A DNA stretch of 64,000 nucleotides from Adiantum capillus-veneris. Lineage: Eukaryota > Streptophyta > Polypodiopsida > Polypodiales > Pteridaceae. Below are positions 51,984 to 62,837 of this stretch, piece after piece. How positions within the stretch are numbered: position 1 is the stretch's first letter; each line of letters starts with the position of its first letter. The notes beneath the pieces were generated by a model. It had not been told where the DNA came from. It searched no databases and saw only the letters and a list, made by a program, of their open reading frames with translations. The translations under genes and the position numbers were made by a program. The DNA lies in the NCBI GenBank assembly GCA_014529385.2, contig CM043963.1, positions 72,064,412 to 72,128,411 on the forward strand, written 5' to 3'.

Positions 51984-53257
51984 AGATTACCTTGCACATA
52001 CCTAAGTGTGCGTCGTACTCCATCCAAATGTGGCTTCCTCGGAAGCTGCATGAACTGACTCTCCAAGACTACTGTGTAGCTCAAGTCTGGCCTCGTGATA
52101 GTCAAGTAGATTAGACTACCCACCATTCTCCTGTACATATTGACATCCTCAACAACATCACCCTCCTCTGCACTCAGCTTTGCATTCACATCCAAGGGAA
52201 TAGAAATTGGCTTACAATCAGCCATACCATACTTTGACAACATGTCCAAAGCATACTGTCTCTGTGATAGCCATACACCCTCTGGAGTCCTGATCACCTC
52301 AATGCCAAGAAAGTAGCGCAACTCGCCCAAATATTTCATTTCAAACTCCTGTTTGAGAAGACCCTTCACATGGTCAATCTCGATAGCATTGTCACCAACA
52401 ATAATAAGGTCATCTACATATATGGTAATGACCACAATCCCCACATCACTCTCACGTACATAGAGTGAATGATCAGCATGAGCTCTCCTAAAACCAATAC
52501 TAACAAGATACTTGGCAATCCTGTCATACCATGCTCTAGAGCCCTGCTTCAAACCATACAAAGCTTTGAGAAGCCTGCATACATAATCTGGGTAACCTAG
52601 ATCGACATAACCAGGTGGTTGATCCATATACACTTCCTCTTACAACTCACCATTAAAGAAGGAATTATTTACATCCATTTGATGCATAATCCATCCTCTA
52701 GATGCAGCCACTGCTATGACAGCTCTCACAGTCATCATCTTTGCCACTGGAGCAAAGGTCTCCTCATAGTCTATGCCATACGTCTGTGCATAACCCTTTG
52801 CGACCAGCCTTGCCTTGTGACGCTCAATGTTACCATCAGCCTTATGCTTGGTTTTATACACCCATTTACAGCCAATAGCTTTCTTGCCACTTGGCAATGG
52901 CACCAACTCCCATGTGTCGTTTGCTTCCAATGCAGCCATCTCTTCATTCATTGCATCATCCCAATGCACATTTCCAACTGCATCCTCAAAACATGTGGGC
53001 TCCACATCCTGTATCACCTTAGCCATGTAGGCTTGGTGATGCGCTAGATACCCATCATAAGTCAATTTTTGAACTGGATTTTTGACTCTGCTAGATCTGC
53101 GCGGTCCTGGGTCACTCCTTTGCCCTCTAGCATCTTCTTGTACTTTCCTTACACCAGGTGTCCTGACAACCGGAATTCCAAATTCCTCATCAAGACTTTG
53201 TTCAGAACCATCTGAATCCATGTTTACGTGTGAAAAAACTGATGATGCATCAGCCAT
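51984..53257 (-). pseudogene. reverse transcriptase of Copia G
   Basis: Two in-phase frames (53257-52640 and 52633-51944) separated by one TAA that replaces a Lys codon in GEL-EEVYMDQPPGY. RT landmarks: KWVYKTKHKADGNIERHKAR, GIDYEETFAP, QMDVNNSFFNGEL (motif A), KALYGLKQGSRAWYD, catalytic YVDDLI, LGELRYFLGIEV and YRRMVGSLIYLTITRPDLSY. The last residues after LRYVQGNLSVG are read from element F and are not Copia. RNase H is absent. Confidence 0.88.
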
Positions 53258-53347
53258 AAAGGGAGGTTCATCAACCTTTTCCTTTCCTTTTCGTGATACA
53301 TTCCCTGTACCTGTTGGTGGAGTAACCTGCGTACGTAGTCTACCATT

Positions 53348-55783
53348 TCATGGTTTCTCAACAGAGCCACGAGAAGAGGACTCTTGTGGTCCACTCAAAA
53401 CTTGTGATTGTGGCCTCACATTTTGTACAACCACATCATCTTTTACATCAACCCCAATAGTGCCATGTGCATTACTGTACCAGCTGCTCATCTCATCAAA
53501 GACTACATCTCTGCTCACTCGTAATTCTCGTGTAGTAGGATTGTAGCACCTGTACCCCTTTTGTTCAAGGGAATATCCCACAAGAATACATTTCTCTGAT
53601 TTAGGATCCAATTTTCTACGCAACTCATCTGGTACATGAACGTAAGCTATGCAGCCAAACACTTTCAAGTGTGCCAAATCAGGCTTTGTACCTGTAAACT
53701 TTTCCTCAGGTGTTACATCATGCACCGCAGCTGTAGGTGTCCTGTTCATAATGTACACAGCTGTATTTACGGCTTCAGCCCAGAAATGATGAGGCATGTT
53801 CTTCTCATTCATCAATGCACGTGAAACCTCTGCAATGTGCCTATTTTTCCTTTCTGCGACCCCATTCTGCTGTGGAGTATATCTGCATGTAAACTGCCTG
53901 CGTATACCATGCATTCGTAGAAAATCTGAAAAATCATTGGAGAAGTACTCTCCCCCTCCATCTGACCTCAATGTCTTGATTTGCATATCTGTCTCCTTCT
54001 CAATCATGACTTTGAAGTCTTGAAAGTGACCAAACACTTCACTTTTGTTACGCATGAAGTAGACCCATACTTTCCTTGTATGGTCATCAATGAAAGAGAC
54101 ATAATACCTGCAGCCATGTATTCTTGCAGTATTGGTTGGACCCCAAACATCTGTGTGCACCACCTCAAGTGGATTTTTACATACATTGCGCTCATGTGGA
54201 AATGAGCCCTTTGGCTGTTTTCCAAACTGGCATGCTGCACACACTTTATGCATACCATCCACCTTGAATTTGGGCAAACCTTTTACAATCTGTTTTGATT
54301 GCATGCTGCGCAATCTCTGCTCATTGACATGGCCAATGCGTTTGTGCCAAATGTCAACATCAGCCACAACACCTGTGCCCTGTGCAAATAATGCAGCTTT
54401 TACCTCAGGCATGTCTACATTCAGCGTAAACATTCTACCCACACATTTGCCCTCTGTGATCAGCTTACAGCCATTCTGGAAATCTTCTACATAACAGCCA
54501 TTCGGATTGAAGTGAACTTGCAAACCCTGCTCAACCATTCGTCCAACAGAAACAAGATTCTTTGTAATGTTTGGGACATGAAGTACATCTGCTAAGTACT
54601 TTGATTTCCCACTCTTCGTATTTAGAGGTATGTCCCCTACATGAGCAATGGGGTGAGCTGTGTCATCTCCTGTCTGCACATAGCCTGACACATGTGGTTT
54701 GCACATATCTCTAAACCACTCTCCACGAGACGTCATGTGATTAGAGGCACCTGAATCCACATACCAAACATCATCTTGGGTGGAATTCTCTGCAGTCATT
54801 GTATTCATTACATGCTGCATAACAAACATGCACTCGTTTTTGCTGTCATCTGCATCTCTGCTAGTAGATGCATAGTTGCCCCGTTCTCTCTTTCCACTTG
54901 CTTTTCCCTTTGGACAGTCACGTGACATGTGACCTCTTTCACCGCAAGTCCAACATTCTCTGCTATCTGGAGTATGTTGCTGCCTGCTTGATCCTGCACC
55001 ATGACCTCTTTGACTCCCCCTGCCTTGAGACTGGTTTCCCCTGCCACCTGTATTGTTTTGATTTGATTGACCTTCCAGAAATTGGCCCCTGCAACCCCTT
55101 GGGCCTCGACCACAACCTCTACCTCTACCTCTATTGGAGTTAGAATAGAAGGCTTGTTCAGAATTATTTCTGCCATGAGAAGAAGATGTTTCAAGGTTCT
55201 TCTCCTCCAGAATAAGCATAGAAATCAAATCTTGGAACACGGGGATGTCGTCTCTTGTATTCATGGAAGACCTGAAATGTACATACTCATCTCCTAGACC
55301 ATCCAAGCATGCACGGACAATGTCATCATCTTCCACTGAGACTTTAATAGATCCAAGAGCCTCAATGACACTCTTGATCTTCAAGGCATAATCATTGATT
55401 GAGAGGTTGTTCCTCTTAACCTGATTTAGCTCCGACTTTAGTTGAAGCTTCCTGGCCTTGGTGTTCACCTCGAACACTCTGCCTAAGTTTCTCCATGCAA
55501 TGGCGGGGGTTTCAGCATCCTGTAGATAGCCCATCATGCCATTTGTGATGCTCATAGAAAGCCAATACATCACTTTGCTCTGGCCTTGTTGCCAGTCCCT
55601 CAAAGCTTTCCTTTGTTTTGTTGTAGCATTTGCCTCGGGAATCTCTGGTTCCTTTTCATTGTCTCCTTCTACATAGTCCCAATAACCTTTTCCTTTTAGG
55701 AAATTTATTATTCTGAACTTCCATGAAGGGTAGTTATTTTTCTCAAGCTTCTCAGTAACAATCTGACTGAAACCGTCAGACAT
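53348..55783 (-). CDS. gag-protease-integrase polyprotein of Copia G
   Basis: 811 codons, open throughout. Residues 1-200 are a Copia gag (MSDGFSQIVTEKLEKNNYPS, then YLQDAETPAIAWRNL), with an RG-rich stretch at 218-260 and a zinc knuckle CWTCGERGHMSRDC at 277-290. Protease is at about 338-420 with YVDSGASNHM (D343-S-G). The integrase HHCC domain is at 480-518 (H480 and H485, CAAC) and the core has D545, D608 and E644, giving DD35E spacing, followed by YTPQQNGVAERKNR and KCILVGYSLEQKGY. It should make particles, cleave itself and insert DNA. A TGA at about 53345 cuts it off from the RT. Start ATG is 250 bases after the primer site. Confidence 0.93.
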   Translation of the reverse strand: MSDGFSQIVTEKLEKNNYPSWKFRIINFLKGKGYWDYVEGDNEKEPEIPEANATTKQRKALRDWQQGQSKVMYWLSMSITNGMMGYLQDAETPAIAWRNLGRVFEVNTKARKLQLKSELNQVKRNNLSINDYALKIKSVIEALGSIKVSVEDDDIVRACLDGLGDEYVHFRSSMNTRDDIPVFQDLISMLILEEKNLETSSSHGRNNSEQAFYSNSNRGRGRGCGRGPRGCRGQFLEGQSNQNNTGGRGNQSQGRGSQRGHGAGSSRQQHTPDSRECWTCGERGHMSRDCPKGKASGKRERGNYASTSRDADDSKNECMFVMQHVMNTMTAENSTQDDVWYVDSGASNHMTSRGEWFRDMCKPHVSGYVQTGDDTAHPIAHVGDIPLNTKSGKSKYLADVLHVPNITKNLVSVGRMVEQGLQVHFNPNGCYVEDFQNGCKLITEGKCVGRMFTLNVDMPEVKAALFAQGTGVVADVDIWHKRIGHVNEQRLRSMQSKQIVKGLPKFKVDGMHKVCAACQFGKQPKGSFPHERNVCKNPLEVVHTDVWGPTNTARIHGCRYYVSFIDDHTRKVWVYFMRNKSEVFGHFQDFKVMIEKETDMQIKTLRSDGGGEYFSNDFSDFLRMHGIRRQFTCRYTPQQNGVAERKNRHIAEVSRALMNEKNMPHHFWAEAVNTAVYIMNRTPTAAVHDVTPEEKFTGTKPDLAHLKVFGCIAYVHVPDELRRKLDPKSEKCILVGYSLEQKGYRCYNPTTRELRVSRDVVFDEMSSWYSNAHGTIGVDVKDDVVVQNVRPQSQVLSGPQESSSRGSVEKP

Positions 55784-56032
55784 CTTGAAGCACTAAGACA
55801 AAATAGCTGCAATCTACAAAAACCTGCAAATCTGTTGAACCTACTATCGTGGTACCTATAACGCTTCCTACACTCAACGAGTGTCCACAATCAAACGTAC
55901 ATACAACCACAGTACTTGTACATTAAATCTCTGTGTAGTGCACTTCAGAAACCTGTTCAGAAATCTGGTCGTGGATTGCGAACGAAGGGATTGTGATGCT
56001 CTTGCTCTCTTAGCCTCTCTTGCCCGCACCAG

Positions 56033-56044
56033 GCTCTGATACCA
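56033..56044 (-). promoter_or_regulatory. primer-binding site of Copia G, initiator-Met tRNA
   Basis: On the minus strand TGGTATCAGAGC directly follows the LTR terminal ACA. Confidence 0.9.
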
Positions 56045-56290
56045 TGTAAAGAATGAGGATGCAAGAGAGATACACAAGACAAGCACAAAGCACACAGAGA
56101 TGGAAAGCTTCTTCTTCTTCTTTACAGAAAAGAGAGTACAAAATGCCTAAGTGCTAAAGCTGAAAAGTAGCACATATGTACATGCGGTCACTGAGTGTGA
56201 ACTCGCTAGAAGCGTACTAGGCTGGCACTATAAGTGTAGTCCAGCTGTAGAATCACTGGCAGAGATCCTCCGTGTCGGTCACCCAACGCG
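56045..56290 (-). repeat. 5' LTR of Copia G (outer border approximate)
   Basis: Starts TGTAAAGAATG on the plus strand beside the primer site. The outer end is not certain because no second LTR exists in the window. Sequence from about 56291 to 56367 belongs neither clearly to the LTR nor to element F. Confidence 0.6.
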
Positions 56291-56367
56291 CCAGTGAGTA
56301 AATGCCGTAAGCGGCCAAGACCCGTAGTGGATGCTAGCTCAAGGTGTAGAGCTCGACATCTCAACAA

Positions 56368-58372
56368 TTGCTACATAGTATTGCCATTTGGGTTGTCAAA
56401 TGGACCTTCCTTATATCAAGAGAGAGAAAATTGGGTGTTGGAACCATTCGTTGGTAGTTGTGTTAAAGCTTTTATGGATGACTTCTGTGTTTATAGCAGT
56501 AGGGCTGAACACCATGAGAAGCTGCAGATGGTATTGGCTCGATATGATGAATGTGGAGGACAACTAAATCCAAAGAAATGTCATCTAGCACAGCCAAGGG
56601 TGAAGTTATTGGGCCATATGGTGTCAGAAAATGGCATTGAGGCTGATCCAGATAAGGTTAAGTCTATTATTCTTCTTCCATCACCTACGAGTACGAAGCA
56701 ATTGGCAACTTTTATACACAAAGTGAAGTACATTGTCCCATTGTCTTCGCAGCTCCTTTATCCATTACAACAAGTGGCAAAGCATGATCCATTGCAATGG
56801 GATGACAAGTGTGAAGAAGTGTTTCAAGAGGTGAAAGAGGTGTTAGGGGGGTTGTCAGCCATGCAGGCTCCTGATTGGGAGAAAGTGTTTTATGTAAATC
56901 CATCAGTAGGGGATGATGCCATTGGAGCCATGCTATTGCAAAAGGGGGAGGGCAGCCATTATATGAGTCCAGTGTATTGTGCAAGCCGAGTGAAGTTGGT
57001 AGCGGAAAGAAAATTCTCGGAAGTAGAGCTAGTGATGGCCAGTGTAATATTTGCTTGTCGACGATTTCGTCAATACTTGCTACCACGGCCTTTTGTTTTC
57101 TTGATGAGTTATGATTTTTTGCCACAGTTAATTAATGGTACTAACATGTCAAATGTGGTGAAGAAATGGGTAATTGAGCTGCAAGAGTTTGAGTTCTCTT
57201 TCCTAGTGGAAGATAGTACAAGGGCTACCCTAGCTGATTTGTTGACCTACAAGGAGAATCCCCTTATTGTTAAGGAAGAGGTGGTGAGAAAGGTAGTTGA
57301 AGAAGTGCCACAGATGAGCAATGCACATGTGTTGTTCTTTGATGGTTCATACAGAAAGAGCCATGATGCAACTTCAGGGGGTATAACACTTTATGATCCA
57401 GAGGGGAAGCTAGTATGCAAGAGAGGGTTCAAATTGGATGCTCATAGTAACAATGAGGCTGGATATGCTACTCTGGAAGCCGGATTACACATTTGTTTGA
57501 AGCATGGGGTTCGAAGGTTGAGAATAAAAGGTGATGCCATGTTAGTGGTGAAGCAAGTGCTGGGTGTGTGGAAGAGCAAGAACACCTCATTGAAGGAAAT
57601 GTGCTTCAGAATTAAAGGCCTGTTAAAAAAGTTTGAAGCATGGAGCATCAGACACATTGAACGTGCTCTAAATGGAGAAGCACATGAAGCAGCTCAAAGC
57701 ATGATTGGGGAGCTATTTGTGTTGAGGACCAGTTTACCTCTTTATCATGGTCGGGAAATTTTGGCTCAAGAAGAGGAGTTTTTGCTAACAGGAATCATTC
57801 CAAAGGACATTCCGAAGTCTAAGAAGTATGGTTTTGTGCGTAGAGCATCCAGGTACAAATTGATTGGTGATGTCTTATACATGAAAGGGGCTGATCTCGT
57901 GTTGAGACGTGTACCTTGGCGGGAGGAGCTTTACAGAGTGTTGGAAGAGAATCATGAAGGCGCATGTGGCGGACATTTTGCTCTAAAGATCACCTTGCAT
58001 AAGATCTTGCAAGAAGGGTATGTTTGGCCTAGTTTGCACAAGGATGTTCACCATTGGTGTAGGTCTTGCAATAGGTGTCAAGCATTTGGGAAGAGAGTGT
58101 TGAAGCCAGAGTAACGAAAAACCATTATGGCGTTTGATGTGTTTGAAAAGTGGGGGATTGATGCAATAGGCCCGTTACATATCACAAGTAGGGGGAAAAG
58201 CTATATTTTGACTGCAGTGGACTATCTCTCTAAATGGGCAGAGGCTATAGCAGTAAAAAAAATCACTGCAAAGGATGTTGCAAAATTTGTGTACGATGAA
58301 ATATGTTTTAAGTTTGGGGCTCCATTGGAGCTACTTTCAGATAAGGGGCCAGGATTTAGAGCCAACTACTAG
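56368..58372 (+). pseudogene. RT C-part, two RNase H domains and integrase N-part of element F
   Basis: One frame with a single TAA at 58112-58114. It begins inside RT at YIVLPFGLSNGPSLYQE (motif B), then FMDDFCVYSS, the connection, RNase H with YVNPSVGDDAIGAMLLQ (Asp replaced as in B), archaeal-type RNase H (FFDGSYRKSHDA; NNEAGYATL, where B has EAEY; GDAMLVV), the H2C2 module (CGGHFAL, then CRSCNRC) and the integrase core with IDAIGP and LSDKGPGF. The Glu-to-Gly change in NNEAGY would damage the second RNase H. It ends at TAG 58370 followed by a frameshift. Confidence 0.9.
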
Positions 58373-58389
58373 ATTTTTTATGTGCGAAG

Positions 58390-59118
58390 ATGAAGATTAG
58401 GCATCAGCATACAACTCCTTATTACCCGCAGTGTAATGGCTTAAATGAAAGATTCAATGGTGAGTTGGTACAAATTCTTTCGAAGGTGACAGAGCACCAA
58501 GGAAAGAATTGGGATTTGGAATTGCCTAGTGCGTTATGGGCTTACCGTACTTCGGTGAAGACAGGTACAAGGTTTACTCCATTTCATTTGGTATATGGAA
58601 AGGAAGCACTATTGCCTGTCGAGGTAGAGTTGCCTGCAGTAAAGATGCTAGAAAAGTTGCTTGGGCCGCCTAGTGATACATTCAAAGAGAGGCTCTTACA
58701 GTTACAAGAGGTTCAATTGGACAGGATGAGTGCATTGGAACATTATGGGCAGATGCAGGATAAAGCTTTGGCAAGGATAAATGAAAAGTTCAAAAGTAAG
58801 GGTATCAAGAAGCATGACTTGGTTTTGTGCTACAATAGTAAGCTGGACAACACCTTCCAAAAGAAGTTTCAAATTAAGTGAGAAGGCCCTTTCAAGGTAG
58901 TGGAGTGTTTTCCAAGTGGCACATATCAGCTGGCTCTACTGGATGGTGTTCTACATAAGTGAAGGGTAAATGGATTGCATCTTAAATTGTATCATGCTAG
59001 ATTGATGATGGTGGAGCAAGATGAGCTGTCTGTGGATCAAGCAGTGTTTGTGAGGGATGAGGAGACCTGTGATGCGGCGAGTCTCATATCTCTTTTTGCT
59101 GCTGCTGATCATGAATGA
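58390..59118 (+). pseudogene. integrase C-half of element F
   Basis: 163 codons open (58390-58881) with HTTPYYPQCNGLNERFNGEL holding the catalytic Glu, then SALWAYRTSVKTGTRF and YGKEALLP. After TGA at 58879-58881 it continues in phase as EGPFKVVECFPSGTY with one more stop and ends FAAADHE at 59118, matching the C-terminus in B. It is separated from the upstream core by the shift at about 58370. Confidence 0.88.
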
Positions 59119-59146
59119 TCTAGCAGGCTAGGGGATGGGCAAATTA

Positions 59147-60277
59147 TGTCAGGAGTTTTTTGAAGCAATGGATTGTGCATATATACATATACATGCATGG
59201 TGCATCAAATAAAGAATTGCCCATTTTTCAGAGCCAGGTGGTTACGTGGGGCCCACATGTGTACAGGTAGGACAGGGTGTACATAGTGCATCGATTTTCA
59301 CTATTACCAGTACTAGTGTGTTTTTTCTATAATAAAGAGGAGTTGTTAGCATGTAAAACTTCTCGAGGAAGCTATCCACGGGCCGATGACATGAGGTAAG
59401 CAGGTGCGTCAGATGGCATCTAGTGGCGTCAAGACGTCGAATGGGGTCAATATTTGCACGTGGAGAAGTACGGACACAACGTGGGTTTTTTCTTGTGAGA
59501 GTTATGCAGAAAGGTCATCATTAGGAACACTTTTTGGGGCCAATTCACGTGGTTGCGAGACGCATTATTGAAAAGAAATGAGTGCCAGGTGTGCGGATGA
59601 TGCAAAAAGGTGACAACTTTGCACTGCGAGGTCAGTTTTTGGCCTGTTCGGGGTCCGTTTGAGGTCATCTAAAAGACCACGGGTGCCCAACTAATAAAGC
59701 TAAGTGTGGGAACTGAAAAAACTGAGAGAAGACCAGAAAAAACATGGAGAAGAGAGGAGGAACAGCCGCAAGTGTGTTTTTGCTATTTTTGGAGCATTTT
59801 TTGACCCTAAACTGCTCGGATTTGAGCACTGCGACATTGTAGGGTGGGGTTTTTGGGCATTCTGGATGCAATGGCACTGTCCATTTTGCCAAATTCCTCA
59901 TAGATTTTCTGCTGTGTTTCTGTGTAATCTTATCTGGTGAGTGAAGTCTCTGCTTAACTTTGTGGTTGTATCTGGTGTATTTCCTCAATACTGTGTAAAC
60001 TATTTGCCCCATTGGTGTTGGGCTGAGCTTCATTGAGTCTAAACAATAGCAATTTTTATCCTTTGAGCTGAATTGAGAGAGTGTGTGTGAGTGTGTATGT
60101 GTGAGTGTTGAGTGGGCAAGTGGGAAATCTCTCTCTTCTCACCCCGTCTGTGTGTTTCCTGTCTCGGCCAAGCTGGTTATGTAAGCCGAGTGGTGCCCCG
60201 TAATGTGTGTGTTTATCATCCCAAGAGTGTGTGTGGGTCATTATAGAGGCGTTGTGTGTGTTTCCATCCCGCTCACA
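59147..60277 (+). repeat. 3' LTR of element F
   Basis: 1131 bases, TGTCAGG...GCTCACA, same family as the LTRs of B in inverted orientation. It is preceded by a weak purine-rich GGCTAGGGGATGGGCAAA. Flanking base run after it is ACGTG; no left copy remains to compare. Confidence 0.9.
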
Positions 60278-60751
60278 ACGTGTAGGTTGTTCTCTCTCAG
60301 ACCCTAGTTCTAGTTTAAAAATCTCCTACTATTATATAATTTATTATATGATAATAGGCTGGGGTGCTATCACACTGTCACTGTGGTCCTTATTGACCTG
60401 ACTGGTGAAAGGTTGCTAGCACTACCATTGCACTCTATATTATCACTTTTCAGAAAAATTTCCCCTGTTTTTTACTTTCCATTTCACTAGTTTATTACGT
60501 CTGTCTACCGGGTTACTGGAAAGCTCACTGCAAGAATAACGGTCTGTTTTGACCCAGAGAAAAGAGCTCTGATTTCAGAAAAACTACGGCTTGCTAAAGA
60601 AATTGAAAGCTTCTTTCCTATATCTCTCATAGAATTCGGCCCTATCTGCACAGGGCTGTAAAATTCAATAAGAAGTAAAAATCTATATAAGAGTTTCGAC
60701 ACCACCCAACTCTTCCTTACGATGTAATCTAACTAATGTTCTTGAAAATCT
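60278..60751. other. non-coding stretch before the Penelope-like region
   Basis: About 470 AT-rich bases without a supported gene. It includes an inverted AT stretch (TATTATATAATTTATTATATGATAATA at about 60330-60356 in part) and pyrimidine-rich text just before 60751. It may be the leader of the following ORF. Confidence 0.5.
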
Positions 60752-62110
60752 ATGCAGATTGTTTCCTTATCCCAAGGGCTCTCTCTTCCTATGGAACCCC
60801 TTTCCGTCACTGCGTTACTTATGTTAAAGTGTATACAAGATAGTGAGGCTTCTGCCTTAATTTGTGATGCCTCTAAGGATTCTAGTCTGTCTCTTGTCCA
60901 GCTTATTTCTTTTGACCAATGGATGAAGGTTCCTGCTCTCCTTGTTAAGAATAAATCTGATGGTATCAACCTATTGCTGGAGTTTGCTTCTAATCTAGCT
61001 GGTATTTCCAAAACCCATATGCAAGACTTAGCTTCCTTCTCGTCTAAAGGATCTGAACTTTCCAATCTCCTCAGAAAATTTTGCAGGCTTAGTCCCATCT
61101 TTATTACGGCTCCCTCCACTCCTATAGTCCCTCCTCCTAACAGCCTATTTTGTAGGGATGGTGCTGCTTTGGAAGCAGTAAAAGAGTTTCAGAAGGACCT
61201 TTGGTCACTTAGTGAAGCGTCCCTGTTGGATATGGTGCCGAAAGTATCTAGGGCCTTTCCTTTTTTACCTTCACGTCAGATTGAGGTAGAATCCTTGGGG
61301 GTAGAGCGCAAACTTTGGCTGTTCCCAAATAAAGGGTTTATTGCACCTATTTCGATGGAAACTTGGGTCTTCCTTGCCAACTTGGCACCTTCCACTATTG
61401 AGGAGTGCAAACTTAAAGTCCTCAAAGGAATTCAGCTTTTGGATAAAGGTGATCTGATTAAAGCTCCGTTCAATATGAATTTCCTGGATGAAAAAAAGTG
61501 TGGTTTAAATACTGGGTTATATGCAAGAACCAAAGGTGTGATGACCTTTAGTAAAAAAAATGCAGATTACTATACTGAAACAGTATGGAATGTATTCAGG
61601 CTGTACCTTAAGTGTGCTTGTAGGTTTTTAAACCCTAAAGCTTCTTGCGAGTCAAGCATCATCTGGTTTGACCATGCAATTTGGTTTGCCCTCAACAATC
61701 TACCGAGTATCTTTCCTGACAAAGCTGAAGAATTTCATCTCTCCCTCTTTTGCTCATGGCTTGGTGGTCAAGCTAGGGAGCTGGTCCTGGCTCAGATCGC
61801 TTTTATTCAATACAGATCTATTATGTGTGACACCCTCCACGAGCTTGGTTCAGATGAGTGTGGCACTCTTCTAACCACATATGGCAGTTACAAAGGAATA
61901 AAGAGTATTGTGGGGAAAATCAAGCCTAGTATTGATGATGATGAAACTCAAGTCTCCAAACGTCCTAACACTCTCATCTCTCCTGCTGCTTCTTACACCT
62001 CTTTTTTGACTCCCTCCTCGAGTGATGCTGTTTTTGGAAGAGGGAGGGGTAGAAGTTATGTTAGAGGCCGGGGAAGGAACCTACCAATCAGAAATCTTTT
62101 GGATATGTAA
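60752..62110 (+). CDS. 452-residue protein with Arg/Gly-rich tail, probable ORF1 of a Penelope-like element
   Basis: Open from ATG 60752 (stops lie just upstream) to TAA 62108-62110. Residues 1-130 are helical and Leu/Ser-rich; 130-400 a mixed globular region with WNVFRLYLKCACRFLN, FDHAIWFALNNLPSIF and LFCSWLGGQARELVLAQIAF. 400-430 is a Ser/Thr/Pro linker and 433-446 the tail GRGRGRSYVRGRGR, an RGR-type nucleic-acid binding signature. No known domain is recognised. It lies directly upstream of the decayed RT in the same direction, so a nucleic-acid binding ORF1 is inferred. It is surprisingly intact beside an RT full of stops. Confidence 0.65.
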   Translation: MQIVSLSQGLSLPMEPLSVTALLMLKCIQDSEASALICDASKDSSLSLVQLISFDQWMKVPALLVKNKSDGINLLLEFASNLAGISKTHMQDLASFSSKGSELSNLLRKFCRLSPIFITAPSTPIVPPPNSLFCRDGAALEAVKEFQKDLWSLSEASLLDMVPKVSRAFPFLPSRQIEVESLGVERKLWLFPNKGFIAPISMETWVFLANLAPSTIEECKLKVLKGIQLLDKGDLIKAPFNMNFLDEKKCGLNTGLYARTKGVMTFSKKNADYYTETVWNVFRLYLKCACRFLNPKASCESSIIWFDHAIWFALNNLPSIFPDKAEEFHLSLFCSWLGGQARELVLAQIAFIQYRSIMCDTLHELGSDECGTLLTTYGSYKGIKSIVGKIKPSIDDDETQVSKRPNTLISPAASYTSFLTPSSSDAVFGRGRGRSYVRGRGRNLPIRNLLDM

Positions 62111-62837
62111 TTTACAGGTACAGAAGAACGCCTGTGGCAGACTCTGCCTACCGCCAAAGGATGAAGCTTGTAATAGAGTATTTTCACATTGCTTGTTTAC
62201 TAGCAAGATTTTGGATTTCTTTACTCCTCAAGCTATCTTTTCAGAATGTTTTGGACATGTTTTTGGATCAACTCTATTACTAAATGATGTGATGTTTGGT
62301 TGGAAATACTTGCCACTTATCAAGAATCGTTTTTATTCGAATGAATTCCTGCGTAATGAGAAAGTTCCTATCTGTTCTTGTCATCTTTTTCCGAAGTTTT
62401 GTAAGACTTTTGCTAACTTTGGCTCACATGTGTGTACTACAGAGGTTGGAATTATATCTGATATTCCTATAAGGAACCTCTTGAAAAAAGGCTTGAACCA
62501 TATTCCCCCTTTTCCACTAAATCCTCAGCTGGCCTTAGTGGCTCTACTTGAATGCCTGGCTGACTTGGCCTTAAAACTCCAACTGGAGGAAGAAGCTAAC
62601 ATTCTACTTACCTCTACACTAAAAAATCTTTTTTGGATAAGGTTAGGCTTATGCCGCAAGAATGGCTTTGCTCTGATACTACTTGGTTACCCTTAATTTT
62701 GAAACTTCCATTTCAGAAGTTAAGGACAAATGGTTCATTATTGGACTTGATAAAGCCTCTAATACTGCTTCCTTATTTGTAAAAGGTTAGCATTTGAATC
62801 CGCATACTCTAGGCTCAACGGTCTTGAATTTTTAAAA
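62111..62837 (+). pseudogene. N-terminal part of Penelope-like reverse transcriptase
   Basis: A frame open to TAA 62694-62696 (its in-phase codons begin at 62022 inside ORF1). It contains a Cys cluster KVPICSCHLFPKFCKTF, then HVCTTEVGIIS, then IRNLLKKGLNHIPPFPLN, a pattern preceding RT in Penelope-like proteins (a short NLL-KGLN-P motif). After a frameshift, 62719-62787 encodes DKWFIIGLDKASNTASLFVK, the fingers motif with the DKA signature. TAG at 62788 and another shift lead into 62838. The region is clearly one ancestral RT broken at least twice. Confidence 0.65.

Larger units (their letters stand above)
51979..56290 (-). mobile_element. Copia element G, 3'-truncated, inside element F
   Basis: Minus-strand Ty1/Copia element: 5' LTR (56045 to about 56290), initiator-Met primer site, an open gag-protease-integrase frame, RT up to the TRPDLSYTV and LRYVQGNLSVG segments, then an abrupt join to element F at about 51979. 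RNase H and 3' LTR are missing. Only two nonsense codons (TGA near 53345, TAA near 52636) interrupt an otherwise continuous polyprotein, so it is younger than D. Confidence 0.88.
48471..60277 (+). mobile_element. Gypsy element F, second copy of the B family, interrupted by Copia G
   Basis: Plus-strand copy of element B: truncated 5' LTR (about 48471-49240), primer site, leader module, gag, protease start, then Copia G, then the RT from motif B onward, RNase H, archaeal-type RNase H, integrase and a full 3' LTR (59147-60277). Similarity to B is high throughout. About 1 kb between the protease end and RT motif B is missing where G sits. Many single nonsense codons make it inactive. Confidence 0.92.
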
